Below are positions 48,912-58,332 of a stretch of 64,000 nucleotides of DNA, one piece after another. Location of the stretch: positions 5,518,001 through 5,582,000 of the forward strand of contig NC_081547.1 of assembly GCF_901000735.1 (NCBI RefSeq). Reading direction: 5' to 3'. The stretch comes from Corylus avellana (lineage: Eukaryota > Streptophyta > Magnoliopsida > Fagales > Betulaceae). The translations under genes were made by a program, and so were the position numbers. Numbering within the stretch: the first letter of the stretch is position 1; each line of letters opens with the position of its first letter. The notes under the pieces were generated by a model. That model was not told the DNA's origin. It saw only the letters and a program-made list of their open reading frames with translations, and made no database searches.

Positions 48912-50778
48912 TTACTTGGTTGCTGGTGGTGCATCTAGCTTCTTTTGTTCTGTTTTACGGAATAGATCCTGCAATTTGAAATATATGAAGATAAAAGAAT
49001 TGATACTGAACACTATCTCCCAAATCAAATTCAGCAGGAGTAAAGCATCATCCAGCATAAATAACGGTACAACAAATAAAATGAGCAGGTAGGTAAACTG
49101 TGCATAAACAGCCATTCCAGTTCAAATGCAAAGGGAACACATTTCGAAGATTGTTAAAACGTTTGTAAGAGGTCATCGCAAATGATTCCTGACAGAAGGA
49201 AACGGAAAGTACTTACCATTTGAATGTGGTATCTTTGTCCCTAATTCATCTTTCAGAGTTCTCTCACGGTTGTTAGCTGAAAAAAGTTCGCTTTTTTTGA
49301 TATATTTTCAATCTAATTCAAAAATCAAAATCTGTGAAATAGTGAGTTCGATAGGCTAACAATGACCTCAGTTAGGTGTGACAAGGTAAGAAAAAGTAGA
49401 ATAGAAAAGAGAGGAAGAGAGAGACAGCAATTTAAATCTTGGAATTCAAGAAACAACCATAAAGTTGAGCGCCTGAGCCAGATGTAACTAGCTGACTTTT
49501 TTTTGGACAAGGAAAGTACTATGTCCAAATAGAAATCTGTACAACCACACGGGCATACCCAAGACAACCAAATTACAAGAGCAACCGGAAGGAATTATAA
49601 CGACTCCTATCCAACACTACAAAAGAAGAAACAACCATAACTAGCTGACTTCATTATTCATAGTAAGGAAACTACAACATGCTCATAGTTTTAATTTCTT
49701 CCAACTTTCTGAGGTTTTCCAACAACCAACAGAGCATATGAGGCTCCATTTGCTTCCATGGAAGCCAAAAGTTTGCAAAACAAATGTGGTCGGCAAGCCA
49801 AACAAGATTGGTCACTAATTTGTCATTCTAATAGAAACGTTGGCAAGCCTTATAATCAAGAAGATCTTAGAACAGAAAAAAGGACATGGTTAGGATGCAC
49901 AGCCTGTCTCCAAATTAAAAAGGTAACACCCTAAACATATGAAACAAAGGTCACTTTCTATTGTTTCCAAACCGGTGCTCCTATCAAGAAAATACCTATC
50001 CTTTACAAAATCCAATACTCTTAAGCACCAAAGGAAATTCAAAAAACTTTTCCAACGCATTTTTTCATCCTATGTTTGTGAGGAAACCAAAATGACATGG
50101 TATAGCTTATAATTCAACTAAACTACAATATCCATTTACAAAGTCGTGCACAAATTTGAATACATTAAGAGCTCACTAGATCCTACCAATCCCTGGAGCT
50201 TCTTCATCTATGTAGATAAATTAGATGCAACAATTGTTTTTTAGGGAAATACAAAGAGCCCAACTCATTTTTTGCATAATCATCAAAATTAACACCAAAA
50301 AATGATCGAATAAGATATTCAAGTTCATCATAGCAAGATGCAAATAGTCTGGTCATCGTCAGGAAAAAATACTCTAGTGCTACTCCATAAAAGTGTGAAG
50401 CTTTTACATTTCCAATGACCCAAACACTGAAAATCAAACAATCCAACCCTAATTTTTCTTTTCCTCTCGATCAAAAATTTCGGCACTCGTCGAATAAACG
50501 GTACTAAATTTTAAAACCCTAATTTTCTAATCAACACTTGTAATCCCGATCTAACCCAGTAATAGCAGAACCTCAGGCACACACACCAATTTATAGAATC
50601 AAGCAAAAACTCAAAAATCTGAAAAACAAGCAGAAACATAAGATTTACACTAAAAAATAAAAAGTGATAGAGCATTTACTTTCTCGATGAAGAGGATGTC
50701 GGCAACGACCACAGCGCCGACTATGCCGCCGAAAATTGCAGCAGGACCAGTAAGAAGACTCCATTTCCTGTAGATCAT
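48912..50778 (-). CDS. Small single-pass membrane protein, 51 aa
   Basis: Exon 1 (50778-50680) encodes MIYRKWSLLTGPAAIFGGIV and on to ..ADILFIEK. Exon 2 (48968-48912) encodes DLFRKTEQKKLDAPPATK and stops at TAA. The donor is AAA|gtaaat and the acceptor aatttgcag, joined in phase 0 across a 1,711-bp intron. The protein has a short basic N-terminus, one Gly/Ala/Val-rich helix at about 11-30 and a basic, lysine- and proline-containing tail. The layout resembles tiny accessory subunits of mitochondrial inner-membrane complexes, but I cannot name the protein. No single frame covers it. Evidence is the splice-site fit and protein-like composition. The intron carries a retroposon (49499-49637). Confidence 0.6.
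49485..49651 (-). mobile_element. 5'-truncated retroposon in the intron of the 51-aa gene
   Basis: The 14-bp direct repeat taactagctgactt occurs at 49485-49498 and 49638-49651. The 139-bp insert reads on the minus strand to an end of ttccttgtcc plus an A-run. TSD and tail indicate target-primed insertion. The body lacks tRNA promoter boxes, so a truncated LINE 3' end is more likely than a SINE. Confidence 0.7.
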
Positions 50779-51605
50779 CTTGTTCTTCTACTTGTTCTTT
50801 GCGATTTCTCTTATTCTGAGATTTGTGTGTGTACGGTTCGTTCAGGTATTCTTTTGTTTCTTAAAAAATCCTGGAACGAATAATTAATTAATTAAACGAC
50901 GTAAAAGGGCCAAAGGCCCAACGTAAGATTTGGGCTTTTCTTGCTGGATAGCATGAAAACTCTTCGGCCCATCTAAGACAAGTGATGAATGGAGTAGCTC
51001 TAGAGTTTAACCCTTAACGACTGCTCTCCTTTTACAATCACTCTCTTTTTATTTTATTTTTCTTGGGGTCTAATTATATAATAAATCTCATAGTTTGAGT
51101 CTAATTGGAAAATTTCATCAATAATAAGTTCAAAATATAAGAAGTTTGAGATTTAAAGGGGTTGCGGATTATCCTATTTCATTATTTATAACGGATTTTT
51201 CATAATATTGTAACATGATGAATGAGTCGGTCGCACAACAAATCCTAAATCGAAAGAACCTGCAGATATGGAGATGTCGTTTACTTATGGTTTATGAATG
51301 AGCTAAGAAATCCAAAACTTATTGTTTGGCTTAATATTTATAATCGCCAAATCTTAGTGTTTTTATCCATCTCAAGGATTTTCCAGAAGTAATGAACTTT
51401 CTGTATCTTTCAAAAATTAGCTTTTCTATTTTAGAGAGTTGTCCTGTGTACTGCTAATGTACAGGATTGGGTTGTTCCCATTTCAAAAGAAATGCTATGA
51501 ATCTGGAAACCCAAGAGACAAATTATATGATTCTATGTATCCTGAAGAGGAATTTTTATAAAGCAAATTTCACGAAAAAGAAGAAATTAAGAAATTAAGC
51601 TGATT
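50779..51605. other. Intergenic between two minus-strand genes
   Basis: Holds the presumed promoter of the 51-aa gene (on its left) and the 3' region of the glucosyltransferase gene (on its right). No other gene is seen. Confidence 0.6.
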
Positions 51606-53021
51606 CTAGTGATTCTTCCACTGGAGCACCAACTCAGAAAGAGATTTTGTGGAAGAACCGTCTTTACTTATGGCCTTAACGGCAGCTTCCTTAAAGCGGT
51701 TCATCTGGTCGCGAATCCTTGTCCCTTCTTCCCCTTCCATGAGAGCCTTCACAAGCTTCGCTATCTCCATCCGCCCCACCAGCCCATATTCATTTCTTTC
51801 TGGTCTGAGCGCTACCTTCAGAACCTCGGTTAACGAGACCGCGTTCAACTTCTGCTCCGCATAGAGAGGCCAAGCTATCAAAGGCACGCCATTCACAACG
51901 CTCTCGAGGATCGAATTCCAGCCGCAGTGAGTTATGAACCCACCCGTCGAGCCATGGCTAAGGATCTCGATTTGTGGTGCCCAGGATGGCACCACTAAAC
52001 CTCGCCCTTTGGTCCTCTCCAAAAACCCTTTCGGTAAGAAATTGAAAGGGTCTTCGTGACTCTGGGCGCTGAAAAATGAGGCGCTGACGGATCCATCATC
52101 TGGGTCTGGGCTTCTCACAACCCACAAGAATTTTTGCCCGCTCATTTCCAATCCCAGAGCTAATTCATTCAACTGAGCATACGGCAGAGTTCCGCCACTC
52201 CCAAATGAAACAAACAAAACAGATCCGCGTGGCTGAGCATCCAACCATCGCAAACACTCTGACCCACCAACCCCACTACTCGAACCGATTTGTACAAGTG
52301 GTCCGATCGGGTATACCGGCGGTTCACTGGCGTCTTGCAAGGCTTGTATACACTCTGCTTCTAACTCCACGAAGCTATTCAACACGATTCCCGCTGCTAA
52401 ACTGCAACGTTTTGAATGGTGAACGAACAACTTGTACGCATCATTCTTCCGGTCTTGTAAAGGTTCCGGAAAGTCTCGTCCGTGGACAGGGGAGTCCACG
52501 CATCCTGGCAAACTAACCGGTTCAGGCATGTCTCTGTATTCGCAGGAAACCGCCTCGTCGAGGCTTGGCAAGTAAAAGAACAGCGATACCGCAACAGCCA
52601 TTGTCGGGAAAAATAGGTAGGAAGAAATGTCGAATTCCTTTGCGACATCAAAAGCATCGGTGCCAAATAAATCAACAACCAATCCCACAAGCCTAGTAGT
52701 TGAGACTAACGAGTTGAGCGCATCCCGTATAGAAGAAAGAGAACGAGTGACAGACAGAAAGATTTTGATTTCTTGCTTTACGCCATGTGCAGGTAAGTCG
52801 TCGAAGCTAACTGGGGAAAGAAAGATGTGGGTTATGGTAATGGGGAGGGATTGAAGGAGTTCCAACTGAGCTTTAGGGGGAGGGCCGAGGCTGGGAAGGA
52901 TCAAGGTGACGGTGAAGTCATGGTGGAGAAGGAGGCGTTTGGCAAATTCAACGAGTGGGATGAGATGACCCATCCCTGGACTCGATATCATGGCTATGTG
53001 GGGTGTTTGTGTTTCTTCCAT
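51606..53021 (-). CDS. UGT72B: UGT72-type UDP-glycosyltransferase
   Basis: A family-1 UDP-glycosyltransferase, 471 aa, uninterrupted single exon. It transfers glucose from UDP-glucose to small phenolics; UGT72 relatives glucosylate hydroquinone and monolignols in the cytosol. Catalytic His 19 is in SPGMGHLIP and the partner Asp 117 in VVDLFGTDA. The 44-residue plant PSPG nucleotide-sugar box runs from Trp 347 (WAPQIEILSHGSTGGFITHC) to Gln 390, ending WPLYAEQ; Gln at the last position is typical of UDP-glucose users. The short insertion around residues 304-328 (DPDDGSVSASFFSAQSH) matches the UGT72 style. The first ATG gives the normal N-terminus. Length and motifs indicate an intact gene. The exact acceptor substrate is not readable. 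Confidence 0.92.
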   Translation of the reverse strand: MEETQTPHIAMISSPGMGHLIPLVEFAKRLLLHHDFTVTLILPSLGPPPKAQLELLQSLPITITHIFLSPVSFDDLPAHGVKQEIKIFLSVTRSLSSIRDALNSLVSTTRLVGLVVDLFGTDAFDVAKEFDISSYLFFPTMAVAVSLFFYLPSLDEAVSCEYRDMPEPVSLPGCVDSPVHGRDFPEPLQDRKNDAYKLFVHHSKRCSLAAGIVLNSFVELEAECIQALQDASEPPVYPIGPLVQIGSSSGVGGSECLRWLDAQPRGSVLFVSFGSGGTLPYAQLNELALGLEMSGQKFLWVVRSPDPDDGSVSASFFSAQSHEDPFNFLPKGFLERTKGRGLVVPSWAPQIEILSHGSTGGFITHCGWNSILESVVNGVPLIAWPLYAEQKLNAVSLTEVLKVALRPERNEYGLVGRMEIAKLVKALMEGEEGTRIRDQMNRFKEAAVKAISKDGSSTKSLSELVLQWKNH

Positions 53022-53136
53022 TGTTGAGAATTATCTTTCTTTGGTGGAAGCTTTGATTTTAATTTGCTTTGGTTGAACGGTCCGTGGTAGCTAACAGCCA
53101 ACTCTTTGCTCCATTATGGCTATTTTATTTTATTTT

Positions 53137-53146
53137 TATTTTTATA
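53137..53146 (-). promoter_or_regulatory. Putative TATA box of the UGT72-type gene
   Basis: On the minus strand TATAAAAATA lies about 115 bp upstream of the start codon, a normal distance for a plant TATA box plus leader. It sits in AT-rich sequence, so chance is possible. Confidence 0.45.
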
Positions 53147-53423
53147 TTTCGTGTGAAATCTAATCGTTTAGTCCGTGGTAGCTAAAGAAACTAACACGTT
53201 TGTGATGGAAAGTAATAAATGCTACGCTCACTAAATTGTTTACTTAAAAGTTAATTTTCAAGTGACGTGACATTATTCTTATTCTATAAGATGATAACAT
53301 ATATTTTAAATTAATAGATTTTATAGACACATTATTTAAAAATTAACTTTTTGAAATAAAAATTAATTTATAAGTATAGCGTTTTCCATATAAGTAATGT
53401 TATTAATTGCCCCATTATCTTTC

Positions 53424-53480
53424 AAAGTATATATACTCTTTTCTTTTTCTTTTTTTTTGAATAAAAGTATATATACTCTT
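53424..53480 (-). mobile_element. 23-bp A-tailed micro-insertion with 17-bp TSD
   Basis: The direct repeat aaagtatatatactctt occurs at 53424-53440 and 53464-53480. The 23 bp between read on the minus strand tattc followed by an A-rich run with two G. The repeat itself contains a palindromic tatata core, so slippage is somewhat more plausible here than at the other three loci. Confidence 0.5.
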
Positions 53481-53616
53481 GTGTATACTGTATAAATATA
53501 ATCATTTATTTCAAAAATTTAAATTGATTAAAAAAAATATTAATTAATTATTTAATTAACATTTTTCCCGTTGTTGACTTTTTGAAATTTAAATAACATT
53601 TAATCTCCAACAACAT

Positions 53617-54015
53617 TATGACGTCTCATATTGTCTGGGCATCGAAAAGATGATGTGTTTATATGGAATATACTCTTTCTAAATGGTATGCGGCCTTTTG
53701 GAGGTAAATCCAATAATAAAATCGTACAGGCTTGACCCAAAACAGACAACATCATACCACTTTAAGCAAATGTGTTACATATGGTATCAGAATCATAGTC
53801 CAGCCTAAAATGGGGGGAGCATACATAAACCTATGAGGGTTACTAGCGAGGACGTTGGATCCTAAAAGAGGGTGATTGTGACGTCCCATATTACCTGGGC
53901 ATAAAAAAGATGATGTGTTTATATTAAATATACTCTCTCTAAATGGTATGAGGCCTTTTGGGGGTAAATCCAATAATAAAACCGTACGGGCTTGACCCAA
54001 AGTAGAGGTGTTACA
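53617..54015 (+). mobile_element. Complete TRIM (miniature LTR retrotransposon), 399 bp
   Basis: The 5' LTR is 53617-53779 and the 3' LTR 53877-54015 (shorter by an internal deletion). They share tgacgt.(c)tcatatt, gatgatgtgtttat, aatggtatg.ggccttttgg and gggcttgacccaaa-type blocks. The LTRs start TATG/TGTG and end GTGTTACA. A primer site tggtatcagaat (53782-53793), matching the initiator Met-tRNA class, follows the 5' LTR, and a purine-rich aaaagagggtgat precedes the 3' LTR. Perfect 5-bp TSDs aacat lie at 53612-53616 and 54016-54020. The interior is 97 bp and non-coding. Confidence 0.9.
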
Positions 54016-54020
54016 AACAT

Positions 54021-54822
54021 TGTTAGTTGTAGGGGCGGCTCATGCAGGCTTAGGCTAATTAGGAGGTGGCCTAAGGCCCACAATTAATAATTATGTAATA
54101 AATATTTTTTTTTAAAAAAAAAAATTAAGCTCTAATATGGTAAAAACTTCTTCCATAAATATTTATTGCTTGAATATTATGGTAAAAAAAAAAATCTATA
54201 ATTAAGGCCCACAATTATGATAAAAGTAATTAAAAGTCTCATATTCACATTCTTTGAAAGTCTCACACTTGTGCACTTTTTTTGAAAATCTCATTTTTAC
54301 GGATAAAGATCTCCTACAATTTTTTTTTAAATTGTAGATTTTTAAATTACGTAATTAGATAATTTTTAGGCATCGAAACACTTGAAAAATACTACCTATT
54401 AAAAATGTAGCATGTTATCGAGGTAACAAAAAAGATTCTCTCAAAATGATTCATCTTCACTTTTGTAGTGGCGCTTATTCTTTATAAAATCAAAAGAAAA
54501 TTTGTGGCTCAAAGCTTTTTTACAACATAAAGAGAAATAACTATATGAAAATATACTCAATTTCTCAACCGTATCATACCATATTTTTAATATGTGACCA
54601 TTTTCAAGCGTTTTGATGCCTAAAAATGGTTAAAATTACGTAATTTGAAAATTTACTATTTCTTTAAAATTGTAGGGTGCCTAATTTTTTTCCCATCATC
54701 CATTTAAATGCTTAGAAGGATATGAAAAGTCTTCAAAGTGCATAAATTCTCATTATTTGAAATTTGGATTGTGCATTACAGATACAATTTTACAAATAGA
54801 AAAAAGTGCTATAATTGACAGT
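54021..54822. other. Intergenic, no gene seen
   Basis: AT-rich and repeat-like; the phrases around 54350-54430 and 54590-54690 are loose inverted counterparts (cgaaacacttgaaaa vs tttcaagcgttttga), suggesting a decayed fold-back element of about 330 bp. Confidence 0.4.
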
Positions 54823-54831
54823 AAATTATTA

Positions 54832-55585
54832 GGGTAAAGTCCACATACCCCCCTCAAACTACCACCCAATTGACAATGTCCCCCCCAAACTTTCAATTGT
54901 GACAATGTCCCCCCCAAACTACCAAAACATTGTCAATGCCCCCCCCAAGACTAGCCATAGGACAAAAATGCCCCTATAAATTTCTCAATAAGACAAAAAT
55001 ACCCCTATAAAGTCAAAAAAAAAAATTGATTTTTTAAAAAACGAAAAATTTTAATTGAAAGATAATATTTATAAAAAAAAACAATTTTTTTTAAACAAAA
55101 TTTTTTAATTTTTTTTTAAACGGAAATTTTTATTCTTAAAAAAAACTAATTTTTTTATTTAGTTTTAAAAAACAAAAAATTTCATTTTATTAAACGAAAA
55201 TTTTATTTTTTTTAAACGTAAATTTTTATTTAAATAAAATTATAAAAAATTAAAAATTAAAAAAAAAACGAAAATTTTCAATTTTTATAAAAAAAAAATC
55301 GAAATTTTTTTAATTTTTTTCTTATAAAATTGATTTTTTTTTTAAAAAAAAAAAAAAATTAATTGGCCATCGTTTGGATTTTTCTTTTCTTTTTTTGTTA
55401 GTTTAGGTTTTCTAAGAGTTTTAGTTTTTTTTTTCTTTCTTTTTTAATTTTCTTTTAAGGAGTAATTTAGGTCGTTAAGAACGTTGTGATTTTGGTGGTT
55501 GGGGGGGGACGTTAGCCATGATGAAAGTTTGGAGACGTTAATCGATTGAGTGAAAAGTAGTTTAGAGGGTTAATCGACTTTCCCC
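54832..55585. mobile_element. Mutator-like MITE with perfect 9-bp TSD, 754 bp
   Basis: Perfect 9-bp direct repeats aaattatta at 54823-54831 and 55586-55594. The left end gggtaaagtcca and the reverse complement of the right end ggggaaagtcgatt are inverted copies, followed on both sides by similar ctcaaactac / ctctaaactact and caa..gacaatgtccccccc / caa..taacgtctcc blocks. The interior is a long series of A/T homopolymers. Non-coding. Same family as 20246-20698. Confidence 0.8.
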
Positions 55586-55594
55586 AAATTATTA

Positions 55595-56332
55595 TTTAAA
55601 AAAAAAACCGCTTAATTATTCTCCAAATGCATGTGATTGGAATAAACAAAAAGAAAGAAGCTTTGACCAAAAAGACCAATTGTCTTTAGCTTGACAATCA
55701 CACATTAATCGAGTTCGGTAAGCCTTAATATTGTACTTTTTGGTAGATGCAGCTACCTGCACGGCTGACGGCAGTAAGAAATCTCGCACCCGTACGGCGA
55801 GAGAATTGCTGCACTTTTTTAATTTATTATTCAAAAGTTGCTTTTTTAAATAATATGTTACAATTTTATGAAATTTATTATTTTAAAAAATATGTTATGC
55901 TATCATTTTATTAAATTGTGACACATTATTAGAATATTAATTTTTTTTTTAAAAAAAAATGAAAAATATAACATATGTGATTAAATATAGGATAATACCT
56001 CCTAAATAAATAATAAATATGAGAAGATATACTTGATAAAAGTAATATAACTATTGTTTTTTGAAGAGACATGTTATACATCTTTTTATGACCATTCTCT
56101 CATTATTTTATTTTTAGGGGTTCATATGTAAGACCCACATGAGCTGATAGATCAAATAGTAATTTTGAAAAGTAAAAAGATGAGAAAAAGACCATGGGAG
56201 CTCATGGTCTCATTTAAAGCTCTATGATCTCTATGTTTTTTTCTCAACGAATTGAATGAAAGTTTATTCTTAGATTAAAAAAAAAGAGACTCAATTAGTG
56301 ATCTCATCATTAGGTGTTCAAGATTATGATCT
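55595..56332. other. Intergenic, no gene seen
   Basis: AT-rich; the 72-codon minus-strand frame at 55616-55834 has no recognisable homology. Confidence 0.5.
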
Positions 56333-56560
56333 AATTTTGATGTGGCTAATAGGAGATTTATTGCGGTGGCTGCTGTTGTGATTAGTAATTCCATGGAGAA
56401 CATTATTCAGGCAGCTACTCTGAAGCTCCCCTCCACGAATGCCCTTCTTGGTGAAGCCTTCGCAGCCCTCTTAGGCTCCCAGGTGGCTGCCTTCATTGGT
56501 TCTAGCAATTTCTTCCTGGAGGAAGATGCTATTTTGATGATTTCAGCTATTAATATTTAA
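56333..56560 (+). pseudogene. RNase H domain relic from a LINE
   Basis: The translation opens NFDVANRRFIAVAAVVISNS and includes GEAFAALLGSQ and FFLEEDAILMISAI, then stops. It aligns by pattern with the plant LINE RNase H domain seen at 61222-62055 (NWD.., GEALAALHA, IILEGDSLSVVKAI). The first Asp and the Glu are kept, while the Asp of the third motif is shifted (LEED for LEGD) and the last motif is missing. No reverse transcriptase lies upstream, so it is an isolated, decayed fragment. Confidence 0.6.
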
Positions 56561-57090
56561 TAGTCATCTTCTTTCTTTTTTTCTTGGAACTTTACTAATT
56601 TTATTTTTGATATTAGCCTAGTTTTAGCATCTTTTCAAAGTTGGAATGCCTTGAAAGTTTTTCAATGTGCCAACTTTAAAGCACATGTTTTAGATCAATG
56701 GCTCACTTCTCATCTTATATTCGAAAGCATTCTCATAAGATCTCTTATTATTTCTTCTATTTGAATCAATAATGGAAAATATCCTCCTATGTATTTTTTT
56801 TTCCCCCTTTTCTATTAGAAGAAAAAAATGACTACAAGTAAACCGGAGCGAGTAAACCATCACTAAAAAAAATGCCATAAAAGTAATATAACCATTGTTT
56901 TGTTTTGTTTCATTATTATTATTATTTTTTGGAAAAAAAAAAAAAATCAAACAGGCTATCTTTTCCAAGTAAATAACTAGATTCCTGATTCTCTTTATTT
57001 TTAAATGACAAATGTGCCAAAATATGATACTTAATCTACTCTAGCTTTCTTGTGGTTGACACATACACATTGGGTATTTGAGCACTCTAC
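56561..57090. other. Intergenic, no gene seen
   Basis: AT-rich spacer between the RNase H relic and the CACTA element. The minus-strand 92-codon frame lacks recognisable features. Confidence 0.55.
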
Positions 57091-57299
57091 ATCCACTACA
57101 AAAAAAAGGACATTTTCTGACGTGGCTATAGTACCTACTTTGTTGCCACGTCAGAAAATTTATGACGTGCAAATTTTAAAACGTCAGAATTTTTTTTTTC
57201 TGACGTTTTAGATGTTGGAGCGTCAGAAAAAATATTACAAATTTTAAAATTTTAAAAATGATATAATTTCTGACGTGGCAAACCACCACGTCAGAATGC

Positions 57300-57330
<31 letters not shown>

Positions 57331-57675
57331 CAGTTGACGCAAGCCACGCGGTCACACGCCGAAATTTCACGCAGGACACGTGGCACGTCAGAAAACTACT
57401 TTAAAAAAAAACTAATATATATATATATGTGGAAAATTTTTGATGTGTGAGTTTGGGGCGTCAGAAAATTTCTGACGTGCCAAGTCTGGCGCGTCAGAAA
57501 TTTTTTGACGTGCTAAATATTGCACATCAGGAAAAGGAAAAAATTTCTAAAAAGGCCGAAATTTTGAAATTTTTCCCCTTACTTATTTTTCCTCCACTTT
57601 TTTTCTCTTTTTATTCTTTCCTCCTCATTTATTTTTCCCACAGTCTGTCTGTCACCTCTCCCTTCTTTCCCCGGC

Positions 57676-57885
57676 AGATGCAAGAAATTAGGCAGAAGAA
57701 GGAGAACCAAAAAAAGGAGAAGAGAAGAAGAAAAAGAAAGGGAGAAAAGAAGAAGAAGAGAAGGTGCAGAAGAAAAAGAAAGGGAGATCAAAGAGAAGAA
57801 GGAGAGAAGAAAAAGAAAAAAAAAAAAGAGTAGAGAAGAAGAAGAAGATCGAGGAAGAAGAAGCTCAAGGAAGAAGAAGAAGTGC
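57676..57885. repeat. Purine (GAA/GGA)-rich tract inside the CACTA element
   Basis: About 210 bp with nearly all purines on the plus strand, built from aagaag and ggagaa units. It gives long lysine/glutamate or serine/leucine frames on the two strands, none of which is protein-like. Such homopurine tracts can adopt triplex structures. Confidence 0.75.
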
Positions 57886-57886
57886 A

Positions 57887-57993
57887 CCATCTCTGCAGAG
57901 ATGGCAGAGATCACCATCTCTGCACACCATAAACACATGTACGTGTTTATGGTGTGCATCATCTGCACGGCAGCTCCTCACGCTGCCGTGCAG
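57887..57993. repeat. Three consecutive perfect hairpins in the CACTA centre
   Basis: First, the 18-bp palindrome ccatctctgcagagatgg (57887-57904). Second, 16-bp arms tgcacaccataaacac (57921-57936) and 57943-57958 around a 6-base loop. Third, 12-bp arms ctgcacggcagc (57963-57974) and 57982-57993 around a 7-base loop. The phrase caccatctctgca is also directly repeated (57886, 57912). All arms are free of mismatches, unlike the decayed inverted repeats elsewhere in the window. Confidence 0.9.
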
Positions 57994-58332
57994 AGGAATT
58001 CTCAAAAAAAAAAAAAAAAAATTAATTAATAAATTTTTAATTCAAAAACAAAATTTCAGAAAAATTTTTTTAAAAAAAAATTAATTTTTTAATTTTCTGA
58101 TGTGTGTTAGAACTACCACGTTAGAAAATTTTCTGACGTGGTAATTCTCACACGTCAAAAAATTCTGACGTTCTACCCACTGGCACGTTAGAAAATTTTT
58201 TTTCCTGTCACCTATGTTTCTGACAATCAACATGCGTCAGAAACGCCACGTCAGAAAAATTTTCTGACGTGTTAGACACCCTGACACGTCAGAAAACGCT
58301 AGTAAAAAAAAAATTGTTTTTTTGTAGTGATC

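Larger units (their letters stand above)
57094..58329. mobile_element. Complete non-autonomous CACTA (En/Spm) transposon, 1,236 bp
   Basis: Begins cactacaaaaaaaagg and ends with the inverted cttttttgtagtg-type terminus, the diagnostic CACTA ends. A 3-bp TSD atc flanks it (57091-57093 and 58330-58332). Many direct and inverted copies of tgacgtg / cacgtcagaaa fill about 400 bp at the left and 250 bp at the right end; these are the usual binding repeats for the transposase. No transposase frame is present, so it depends on a helper. The centre has an AT repeat (57300-57326), a purine tract (about 57676-57885) and three perfect hairpins (57887-57993). The 128-codon frame inside is GA-repeat read-through. 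Confidence 0.9.

Noticed and set aside
57447..57968. Two ~128-codon frames on opposite strands
   Set aside because: Generated by a purine-rich tract within the CACTA transposon; low-complexity Lys/Glu or Leu/Ser only.
57887..57993. CRISPR-like or microRNA locus
   Set aside because: The arms are three different hairpins, not repeats with spacers, and this is plant transposon sequence. A microRNA origin would need small-RNA evidence.
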